DNA from: an uncultured Victivallales bacterium
Lineage (GTDB): Bacteria > Verrucomicrobiota > Lentisphaeria > Oligosphaerales > JAFGRS01
Assembly (NCBI GenBank): GCA_903834675.1
Contig: CAILKC010000343.1
Span: forward strand, 1-11,434
Length of the DNA stretch: 11,434 nucleotides
Direction: 5' to 3'
Below the pieces are notes generated by a model. That model saw only the letters and a program-made list of their open reading frames with translations. It did not search any database and was not told where the DNA came from. Both the position numbers and the translations under genes were made by a program. This document shows, one piece after another, positions 1-6,004 of this stretch. Within the stretch, counting starts at the first letter, position 1, and each line of letters starts with the position of its first letter.

Positions 1-1958
1 GCGTCGACGCCCAGCGCGGTCCAGCGTTCCTTATCGAGGAGGAAATCGCCCCAGATCATGGTTTCGACCTGGCGCAGCGCGAGCCAATCGGCAAGGGTGT
101 TGACGTCCTTGGCGAAGAGATCGGCGGGGGTCATGGCTTTGCACTGTGGACAGAGCGCCATGCCCTCGATCTCGTCGTGACCGAGGTGCATTCGGCGGCA
201 CTGGGTCGCGGTCACGATTTCGTTCAGCAGGTCAAAAATGAGGGCATAGGTCGCGGGCCGGTTGGGGCAGTAGGCCGTATCGGTGGGACGTCGGCTGGCG
301 GCCTGCGGGACTTCGGCGATTTCGGGATGGGTGGTACACAGGTCTCCGACCTTGCCGTAGGTGAACACGGCTGGGATGACCTCGAGGTGAAAACGCCGGG
401 CATAGGCGGAGATGGCGGCGAGATCGGCGATGGGCAGCCCCTTCTCCGCAGCGAGTTCCGGGTGTGACGCCCAGGTGAACTCAGACCAGCGCACTTGCAG
501 CACCACAGCATTGGCCTTGAAGTAAGAGTAGGTGTCGCGGATCAGTCGGCGCAGTTCCTCGGTGTTGGCGACCCTGCCGGCGCCCTCCACGTAGAAGCCG
601 CGGAAAGCCAGGTCCGGATGGTCCGTGATGGTGACCGCCGCGATCTCGGCGCCCGCGGCGCCCTGGCGCAGGAGCTGGCGCAGAGTCTGCGCGCCATAGA
701 GGACACCCGCGTCGTCGCTGCCGGCGATGAGCACCGTCTCCGGAGTGACGAGCAGGACGTAGCCTTCGGGGCCGGGCGAGGTCGCGTCGACGCTGATGCC
801 GAGTCGCTCGCAAGCCTGCCTGAGCACGGCATCGCGCGCCGGGACGCCGAGGCGCACGGTGCGAGTCGCCGCCGGGGTAGCGAGCCCCCGCAGATGGAAC
901 CACGAACGCCAGCCCGTCCCGGCGGCGGGATCGACCCGCGTCGCCTTCACCCCCAGGCGGGCCAGGTCCTCGGTCAGCACCTCGATGGCGGCCTCATGGG
1001 TGGGGTCGCAGGCGAGGCGGAGCTCCGGTGGCAGCTTGAACACGCCCGTGCCGCGCTGGTAGGATTTGGGGGCGGGGATGATCGTTCCGGCGTTGGGGTC
1101 GAGGCGACTCGGGGCCAGGTTTGCCGAGGCGCTGGCGAGCTGAGTGGTGAGCCAGGGGAGGCGTTGTATCGGATCGGCGGGCATGGCGGCGGCCGCCGGC
1201 GCGGCGCCGTAGCCGGCCAGCAGCGTCGTCAGGTAGGTTGAGGCCTTCTCGCTGAAGAGACGGTCGAGGCTCTGCAGGTAGCCGGCTTTCGGGACGAATT
1301 TCGCCTCGATCGTCAGGCGCTGGGTCAGACCCGTGGCGGGAATGCCATTGACCTGGTTGAGGAAGGTGAAGGTCTTCTTCTCATCCGGTCCCCAACTGCG
1401 ATCGCACACCGAGCGCAGGACCCACTTAGCAGGACCGTTGGAGGTGAAGGAGAAGAACCACTCGCCGACCGGGGTAGCGAGGACGAGCTGGTTGGCGTCG
1501 ATCTGGCTCCACTTGAGCGGATTCAGCTCGACGGACTTCTGGCCCTCGCGCTTGACCTCGGCGTTGGCGAACATGGGTTTGCCGATGAAGAGGTCGCAGA
1601 CGGCATAGTGCGCCCCGGATTGGGGCAGGATCTCGGCGCTCAGGTCGACGCGCATACCGTCAGGCGTGAGGGTATAGACTTCCTCGACCTTGGCCATCGG
1701 GTTCTTCTTCGTCTTCTTGGTGAGCACGGTTCCGGCGACGGTGGTGGTGTAGGCGTCTGCTCCCGTCGGCGGGAAGACCGCTTTCCAGGCCTCGTCAGCG
1801 AGGTAGAAGCTGAGGCTCTCGATGATCGTCTCAGGTCCGCAGGCCAGGGTCATGTCGGCAGGCAGGAACTCCCCGGTCATAGCGCCGGATTCGAGGCTGA
1901 CGGCGTGCAGATTCAGGCAGGCAGCGAGGACCGCGAGAGAGAGGGCGAGACGTTTCAT
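1..1958 (-). CDS. Exported GH20-type glycoside hydrolase (beta-N-acetylhexosaminidase-like), 3' end outside window
   Basis: The reading frame is open without a stop from ATG at 1958 to the left edge (652 codons visible, C-terminus missing). An AAGGAAG ribosome-binding site lies 7 bases before the ATG. The N-terminus (basic MKR, then a hydrophobic run) is an export signal; Leu11-Ala-Ala-Cys14 also fits a lipobox, although a type I cut after Ala19 is possible. Residues about 22-290 form a domain I do not recognise. Residues about 293-447 (from IIPAPK) look like the GH20b alpha/beta domain, and the catalytic barrel starts near FRGFYVEGAGR (452-462). HLGHDE at 591-596 matches the GH20 H-x-G-x-D-E motif, with Asp595-Glu596 as the likely catalytic pair. 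GH20 enzymes release terminal N-acetylhexosamines by substrate-assisted catalysis. The usual D-x-x-R and HLTDDQGW segments are altered, so this is a divergent member and its substrate is uncertain. It starts 40 bp after the isomerase gene and is probably the last gene seen of that operon. Confidence 0.8.
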   Translation of the reverse strand, partial: MKRLALSLAVLAACLNLHAVSLESGAMTGEFLPADMTLACGPETIIESLSFYLADEAWKAVFPPTGADAYTTTVAGTVLTKKTKKNPMAKVEEVYTLTPDGMRVDLSAEILPQSGAHYAVCDLFIGKPMFANAEVKREGQKSVELNPLKWSQIDANQLVLATPVGEWFFSFTSNGPAKWVLRSVCDRSWGPDEKKTFTFLNQVNGIPATGLTQRLTIEAKFVPKAGYLQSLDRLFSEKASTYLTTLLAGYGAAPAAAAMPADPIQRLPWLTTQLASASANLAPSRLDPNAGTIIPAPKSYQRGTGVFKLPPELRLACDPTHEAAIEVLTEDLARLGVKATRVDPAAGTGWRSWFHLRGLATPAATRTVRLGVPARDAVLRQACERLGISVDATSPGPEGYVLLVTPETVLIAGSDDAGVLYGAQTLRQLLRQGAAGAEIAAVTITDHPDLAFRGFYVEGAGRVANTEELRRLIRDTYSYFKANAVVLQVRWSEFTWASHPELAAEKGLPIADLAAISAYARRFHLEVIPAVFTYGKVGDLCTTHPEIAEVPQAASRRPTDTAYCPNRPATYALIFDLLNEIVTATQCRRMHLGHDEIEGMALCPQCKAMTPADLFAKDVNTLADWLALRQVETMIWGDFLLDKERWTALGVD

Positions 1959-1998
1959 ACTGAGGCTTCCTTATCATACCAGCGGATGCAGATCGGCA

Positions 1999-3312
1999 TC
2001 AGCGCAGCAGCCGGGCGGCGTTGATGCACAGGATATCGCGAGCCACGCTCTCGGCCAGGCCGAGGTCATACTGCCCCTGCTCGATCTTCGCCTGCAACAC
2101 CGCGGCCATCTGCTGCCGCACGAGAAAGGCCTTGGCGTAGGCCCACTCGACGCAGTAGGCGTCGGAAAAGAAGGCAATGTGCCGGTTCACGGGCAGCATG
2201 TCCAGCCGTTCTTCGATCAGGGCGCGCAAGATGGGCGGGTAGAAGGTATGCCACCACGCCCCGACCAGGGTCAGGTTCGGCAGTTCCCGGGCCAGGGTAC
2301 ACATGGCCTGGTTGGCATGCTGGCTGGCCAGGAAACACTGGAAGCGCAGTTCGGGGTGCCGGGCGATCATAGCGCCCACCTGGGCGAGGCTGCGCTGCGA
2401 CAGGCGGCTGCCGGTCTCGAAGGGCAGCGGCTCGGCGCCATAGCTAAACTGGAAGACGAGGTGGGGCGCGTGGCGGCCGAGGGCGCACAGGAAGCGCTCG
2501 TTGACGGCGGCGGCGTAGAGGCTGCGTTCGGCCTCACCGGCCTGGGCCCGGCGCCGCAGGGCGGCGTCCAGGCGGCGGTCCGATCCCGGCTCGAGATCGA
2601 GATCGGTCGAGATGTGCGTCGCGGTGGCGACGATACGGTCGGCAGGGATGGCCTTGACGTAGTGCTCGACCGCGGCATCCAGGTCGGCCCGGGTGCGGAT
2701 GACGCGCTCGGGCTGGGGCCGTCCGCCCGCGCCGATCGGGGTCGGGCTCTCCGGGGTCCGTCCCCAACAGCGTTCCAGCTCGTACAAGGCGGTGTCGTAC
2801 TCGCCCCACTGGCAGCGGGTAAAGAAGGCCCACTCGAGGGCGTAGGCGAACAGATCATCCTCCTCGCCCTGGCCACGGCGGGCCCACTCGGTGCAGGCGC
2901 GCCGGATGCCGGCGCGAGCGAGCACCTCGCGCTGCCAGCGGCGGTCATCGGCCCGTTCTCGGATGAGGTCATCCAAGCGCAGCCAGTTGGCTTCCGTCAG
3001 CTCCTCGGTCCAGCCGTAGAGGTCCCGCAAGAGCGTCCGGATGCCCCAGGAAATGTGGGTATTGCGGACATGCCTGAGGTAGGGCAACGCTTCGCGGATG
3101 CGGCCGTGCGCTTCGGCGCGGTCCGGCCAGCCGGGGAACTGGGTCAGCCGTGCCCCCGATGGACAGCCCGCCGCATAGAGTTCGCTGACCGCCATGTGGT
3201 AGAGCAGGATGTCGTGCAGCCCGCGTGCTCCCAGACGGCCGCCGACCAGGTGCGTGTGCGCATCGACCAGGTCCAATCCCGAGAGCATGGCCAAGACAGC
3301 GTTCGGGCTCAT
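1999..3312 (-). CDS. UxaC-like (uronate isomerase family) amidohydrolase-superfamily protein
   Basis: This 437-aa cytoplasmic protein has the uronate isomerase layout. DAHTHL near the N-terminus supplies the metal-binding His19-x-His21; a helical insert (about 85-145) contains the YGWTEELTEANW stretch that parallels UxaC; GAWWH at 351-355 matches the conserved WW; FFSDAYC at 381-387 occupies the place of TDSR; and the ending DILCINAARLL matches the UxaC C-terminus. UxaC interconverts glucuronate or galacturonate and the corresponding keto-uronates using one divalent metal. Asp384 keeps the position of the catalytic or metal Asp, but the Arg two residues later, which contacts the substrate in uronate isomerases, is Tyr386 here. 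The actual aldose may therefore differ. Start choice: GGAGGGG lies 8 bases before ATG 3312, and the ATG overlaps the kinase stop as ATGA, implying translational coupling. An open frame continues upstream to 3843 but it is antisense-free shadow of the kinase gene in another frame. A non-isomerase amidohydrolase remains possible. Confidence 0.8.
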   Translation of the reverse strand: MSPNAVLAMLSGLDLVDAHTHLVGGRLGARGLHDILLYHMAVSELYAAGCPSGARLTQFPGWPDRAEAHGRIREALPYLRHVRNTHISWGIRTLLRDLYGWTEELTEANWLRLDDLIRERADDRRWQREVLARAGIRRACTEWARRGQGEEDDLFAYALEWAFFTRCQWGEYDTALYELERCWGRTPESPTPIGAGGRPQPERVIRTRADLDAAVEHYVKAIPADRIVATATHISTDLDLEPGSDRRLDAALRRRAQAGEAERSLYAAAVNERFLCALGRHAPHLVFQFSYGAEPLPFETGSRLSQRSLAQVGAMIARHPELRFQCFLASQHANQAMCTLARELPNLTLVGAWWHTFYPPILRALIEERLDMLPVNRHIAFFSDAYCVEWAYAKAFLVRQQMAAVLQAKIEQGQYDLGLAESVARDILCINAARLLR

Positions 3313-4265
3313 GGGCTTCGCCCCTCCGCGCCCGCCGACCGCACCGGGGCCGCGCGCAACACCTCGAAGGGTGGGATCCCGACTGCGCCGCCGACCTGAC
3401 GCAGGCACGCCGCCGCGGCCTGCAGGGCGAGGTTCACGGCGTCCTCGCCGCTCAGTCCCCGCACTAGCCCGGCGATAAACCCTGCGTCGAAGCAATCCCC
3501 CGCGCCGGTCGGGTCGACGATGGTGTCCGCCACCGACGCTCTCCAGCCCAGGCCGCTGCCCAGGTCGAACAGGCACCCCCGCGCGCCGGTCTTCAGCACC
3601 ACCTTCGAGGCGCCCCGTTGCTGCAAGCGGCGGATCATGTCCTCGGGACTGAGATCCGGGTAGATGGCCAGCAGATCGTCGTAGCTCGGCAAGACATAGT
3701 CGGCCTGCGGCAAGACCGCCTCCAGCGCCCGGCGGCGCGGGCCGTAGCCCCAGCACTCGTCCAGCACCGTGACCAGGCCGCGATGGCGCGCCGCCGCCAG
3801 GAGGCCAGCCAGGGGTTTGCCATCCATGGCCGGCAAGGCCCACAGATCCTGCGCCAGCAAGACGTCGGCCTGCAGCAGTAACTCCAGATCAAGATCGGCT
3901 GGGCAGAAGCTGAGGTTGCAGCCCGGCGTATGCACGAAGGTCCGTTCGCCGCGCGGGTGAATGCCGACAAAGGTGAACGGCGTCGTCTCCGCCGCCGAGC
4001 GCACCACGCCGCCGACCTCAACCCCGAGACCGCTCAGGTAGTCCAGCGCGGCGGTGCCGTTGGCATCCGCGCCGACCTTGGCGAACAGCCCAACCGGAAT
4101 CCCGATCTGGGCCAGGGCCGCGGCGGTGTTGACCGCGCCACCGCCGGGCAGAAAGCGGATGCTGGATGCGTTCACCTGCGGGCAAATCCGCGGCTGCGGG
4201 TAACGCCGTAGGGGCCCGCAGAGGGCATCCATCACCAGGATTCCGAGGCAATGAACCCGGCGCAT
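3309..4265 (-). CDS. PfkB/ribokinase-family sugar kinase
   Basis: This 318-aa protein is a typical-length cytoplasmic PfkB carbohydrate kinase, which transfers phosphate from ATP to a sugar hydroxyl. PGGGAVNTAAALAQIG (40-55) is the first PfkB signature, around the sugar-binding GG. DPTGAGDCFDAGF (251-263) is the second signature, with the GAGD anion hole at 254-257 and Asp257 as catalytic base. Asp13 in the first strand (LVMD) fits the substrate-binding Asp. The segment KVVLKTGARGCLF (221-233) fits the ATP-site strand. The start at 4265 is 3 bp after the aldolase stop, with AGGAAAGG upstream inside the aldolase gene. The end overlaps the isomerase start by 4 bp. Wedged between an isomerase and a ketose-bisphosphate-type aldolase, it probably phosphorylates the ketose made by the isomerase. 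Family assignment is firm; specificity (2-keto-3-deoxygluconate, fructose-like, tagatose-6-phosphate-like or other) cannot be read from the motifs. Confidence 0.92.
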   Translation of the reverse strand: MRRVHCLGILVMDALCGPLRRYPQPRICPQVNASSIRFLPGGGAVNTAAALAQIGIPVGLFAKVGADANGTAALDYLSGLGVEVGGVVRSAAETTPFTFVGIHPRGERTFVHTPGCNLSFCPADLDLELLLQADVLLAQDLWALPAMDGKPLAGLLAAARHRGLVTVLDECWGYGPRRRALEAVLPQADYVLPSYDDLLAIYPDLSPEDMIRRLQQRGASKVVLKTGARGCLFDLGSGLGWRASVADTIVDPTGAGDCFDAGFIAGLVRGLSGEDAVNLALQAAAACLRQVGGAVGIPPFEVLRAAPVRSAGAEGRSP

Positions 4266-4268
4266 GGC

Positions 4269-5105
4269 TCAGGCCTTTCCTGCCGACCCCAGGCGCTGCA
4301 TCCAGTCGGCGATGGCGGGCTCCATAGCGCGGTACGCCGCGGCGAGGTCCATCGGCGGCCAGCTCTTCGGTTGCCGCGCCCACTGCGCCAGCAGCGAGCC
4401 TTGGAACGCCCGCACCAGGTCGCTGGCCACGTTCACCTTGGCAATGCCGAGACCGATGGCGCGCCGCAGGATGTCGTCGGGGGTGCCGGAGCCGCCATGC
4501 AGGACCAGCGAGGTGTCGACCCGCCGGTGAATGGCCTCCAGCCTGGGGATGTCAAACTCTGGCAACCGGGTGTAGATGCCGTGTGCATTGCCGATGGCCA
4601 CGGCCAGGGCGTCGACCCCGGTTTCGCGGACGAATTCCTCGGCGAGGGCGGGATCCGTGAGCACGGAGCCTTGTTGGCCCTCGGGGGTGCTCTCGTCGAC
4701 CCGTCCCACCGCGCCCAGCTCGCCTTCCACGCTGATGCCAAGCGCGTGGGCTCGGGCCGCGACCGCCTTCAGCGCAGCGACATTATCGGCAAACGAGCGC
4801 GCCGAGAAGTCGAGCATGACGGCATCGAAGCCGGCCTCGATACAGGCCCAACAGAGCTCCAGTGTATCGCCGTGGTCGAGATGGAAAACGCTTGGCACCT
4901 GGTATTCGTGCCGAACCTCGCGGTAGAGCCTGGCCATCTGCGCCGGGCTGAGCAGGGTCAGCTCGCAGGGGCCAGCCATCAGGATAACCGGCGAGCGCAG
5001 GCGTGCGGCCGTCGAGAGCACCACGTGCATGCTCTCGGCACTCCAGACACCGAAGGAGGGTACGGCATAGCCGCCGACCCGGGCCCGCTCAAGCAACTCA
5101 CGCAT
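4269..5105 (-). CDS. Class II (zinc) ketose-bisphosphate aldolase, GatY/KbaY/Fba family
   Basis: This 278-aa protein is close in size to GatY and KbaY (about 285 aa). Family enzymes cleave fructose- or tagatose-1,6-bisphosphate, or related ketose phosphates, to DHAP plus an aldehyde, using Zn2+. Visible motifs are VFHLDHGDT (73-81; Asp77 catalytic, His78 zinc), VEGELG (126-131), NAHG with His175 as zinc ligand (173-176), LHGGSG with zinc ligand His203 and phosphate loop (202-207), and KVNVASDL (223-230; Asn225 and the following residues bind substrate phosphate). An ATG at 5180 is in frame but lacks a ribosome-binding site; ATG 5105 has CAGGAG 8 bases upstream and gives the family-like N-terminus, so I use it. 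It is the first gene of the operon, 257 bp from the methyltransferase, with a promoter-like sequence in between. The aldolase family is certain; which ketose phosphate it splits is not. It need not be the glycolytic enzyme, given the neighbouring isomerase and kinase. Confidence 0.92.
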   Translation of the reverse strand: MRELLERARVGGYAVPSFGVWSAESMHVVLSTAARLRSPVILMAGPCELTLLSPAQMARLYREVRHEYQVPSVFHLDHGDTLELCWACIEAGFDAVMLDFSARSFADNVAALKAVAARAHALGISVEGELGAVGRVDESTPEGQQGSVLTDPALAEEFVRETGVDALAVAIGNAHGIYTRLPEFDIPRLEAIHRRVDTSLVLHGGSGTPDDILRRAIGLGIAKVNVASDLVRAFQGSLLAQWARQPKSWPPMDLAAAYRAMEPAIADWMQRLGSAGKA

Positions 5106-5224
5106 GGAACAGACTCCTGGCGCCAACCTCTCAGCGCGGTGCGCGGGGGCATACGCCCGCCGCAGCGAAGTGCCGCTCACCCTCCCGCGACCGGGGGTTC
5201 AACCCACCTCAGCAGCACCCCGCT

Positions 5225-5253
5225 AGTATGCCGCGCCGGACCCCGGCGGTCAA
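5225..5253 (-). promoter_or_regulatory. Candidate sigma70-type promoter of the aldolase-kinase-isomerase-GH20 operon
   Basis: On the minus strand, TTGACC (5253-5248, 5 of 6 to consensus) is followed after exactly 17 bp by CATACT (5230-5225, 4 of 6). Transcription would start near 5218, giving a leader of about 113 nt before the aldolase ATG. A second TTGACC copy at 5266-5261 sits 13 bp further upstream as a direct repeat and could be part of a regulator site. Downstream, GGGTTcAACCC at 5195-5205 is a short perfect palindrome that could serve as an operator. These are visual matches only. Confidence 0.4.
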
Positions 5254-5285
5254 GGCAGCCGGTCAACGGCATTTCCACCGGATTC

Positions 5286-5371
5286 TGGAGAGGCGCCTGG
5301 CCTCAGGCGCGGGCGGTGGAGCCCACCGCATCTCCAGCGGTCTCATGGAGAGGCGCCTGGCCTCAGGCGCG
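5286..5371. repeat. Duplicated 26-bp hairpin element, 60 bp apart, overlapping the methyltransferase stop
   Basis: A 26-bp sequence occurs identically at 5286-5311 and 5346-5371. Each copy contains a perfect inverted repeat, GCGCCTG-gcct-CAGGCGC (5293-5310 and 5353-5370). Between them is another hairpin, GCGGTG-gagcc-CACCGC (5313-5329). The second copy spans the stop codon of the methyltransferase gene (5363-5365), so its 3' end appears to have been built from or invaded by the repeat. Read on the minus strand these GC-rich stems could slow or end transcription, but no T-run follows, so a classical intrinsic terminator is not supported. A small REP-like or mobile palindromic element is equally plausible. 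Confidence 0.7.
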
Positions 5372-5986
5372 ACGCAGCACCAGGGTGAAATCGTTCTCGA
5401 GGTAGTCGTCGATGAGGGTGACGGAGAGGCCGCGCTGGGCCATGGCGGCACGGAGAGTCTCAGGATCGAAGTAGTGGCAGTGTTCATGCTTCCGGCGACA
5501 GCGGCAGTGCAGGAAGTTAGCCACGGCGATGGTCCCCGCCAGGTTGAGCAGGCGGGGCAACGCGGCCAGAGCAAAATCGTTATTATTACCCAGGCTGAGG
5601 TTAAAGACGCCCGAGCAGTAGGCCACATCGAAAGCCTGTGCGGCAAACGGCGGAGCGCTGAACACATCGGCGGCGAGGAGGCGGCGCTGCGGGCTACGGC
5701 GGCGGGCTTCGGAGAGGACGCCCAGGGTGATATCGGCGCCGACGTAGCGCACCGGGAAGCGATGTCGGTCGAGGAACGCCGCCAGGTCGGTCAGGCCGCA
5801 GCCGACGTCGAGCAGCCGGAGTTCCCGGCCGGCGGCAAAGGTCTGCCGCAACACGGCCAGCAGCACCGCAAAGCGGACCTCCTGGGCTTCACGGCTGGAC
5901 CAGTCGAGGATATCATAGGTTTCGCGCTGCGGCGTGACGCGCGCCTCGTAGTGCCGTCGAATGCGATGGAGACGGTCTCCGGACAT
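5363..5986 (-). CDS. Class I SAM-dependent methyltransferase, substrate unknown
   Basis: This 207-aa soluble protein has a Rossmann-type methyltransferase core. Motif I is LLDVGCG (58-64), the acidic end of strand 2 is GADIT (83-87), AADVFS (105-110) contacts adenine, and FDVAYCSGVFNLSL (119-132) is the motif IV region. SAM binding is well supported; the acceptor is not identifiable. A Cys/His-dense segment, HCRCRRKHEHCHYF (160-173), in the C-terminal part could bind a metal, which is unusual for plain small-molecule methyltransferases. AGGTGGG lies about 10 bases before ATG 5986, and the gene follows the 539-aa unknown gene by only 18 bp, so they are probably co-transcribed with dapF and may share a function. 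The last codons and the stop fall inside a copy of the hairpin repeat at 5346-5371. Confidence 0.85.
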   Translation of the reverse strand: MSGDRLHRIRRHYEARVTPQRETYDILDWSSREAQEVRFAVLLAVLRQTFAAGRELRLLDVGCGLTDLAAFLDRHRFPVRYVGADITLGVLSEARRRSPQRRLLAADVFSAPPFAAQAFDVAYCSGVFNLSLGNNNDFALAALPRLLNLAGTIAVANFLHCRCRRKHEHCHYFDPETLRAAMAQRGLSVTLIDDYLENDFTLVLRRA

Positions 5987-6004
5987 GCTTCATCCCACCT
6001 TTGG

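Noticed and set aside
1973..1978. TATGAT as an internal -10 box for the GH20 gene
   Set aside because: No acceptable -35 at 16-18 bp and the start would be only a few bases from the ATG; the AAGGAAG ribosome-binding site explains the region.
1822..3399. Long plus-strand open frame (525 codons) opposite the isomerase gene
   Set aside because: It is antisense to a well-motivated gene, has low-complexity Gly/Gln/Ala/Val-rich translation, no recognisable motif and no ribosome-binding site; such frames are common in high-GC DNA.
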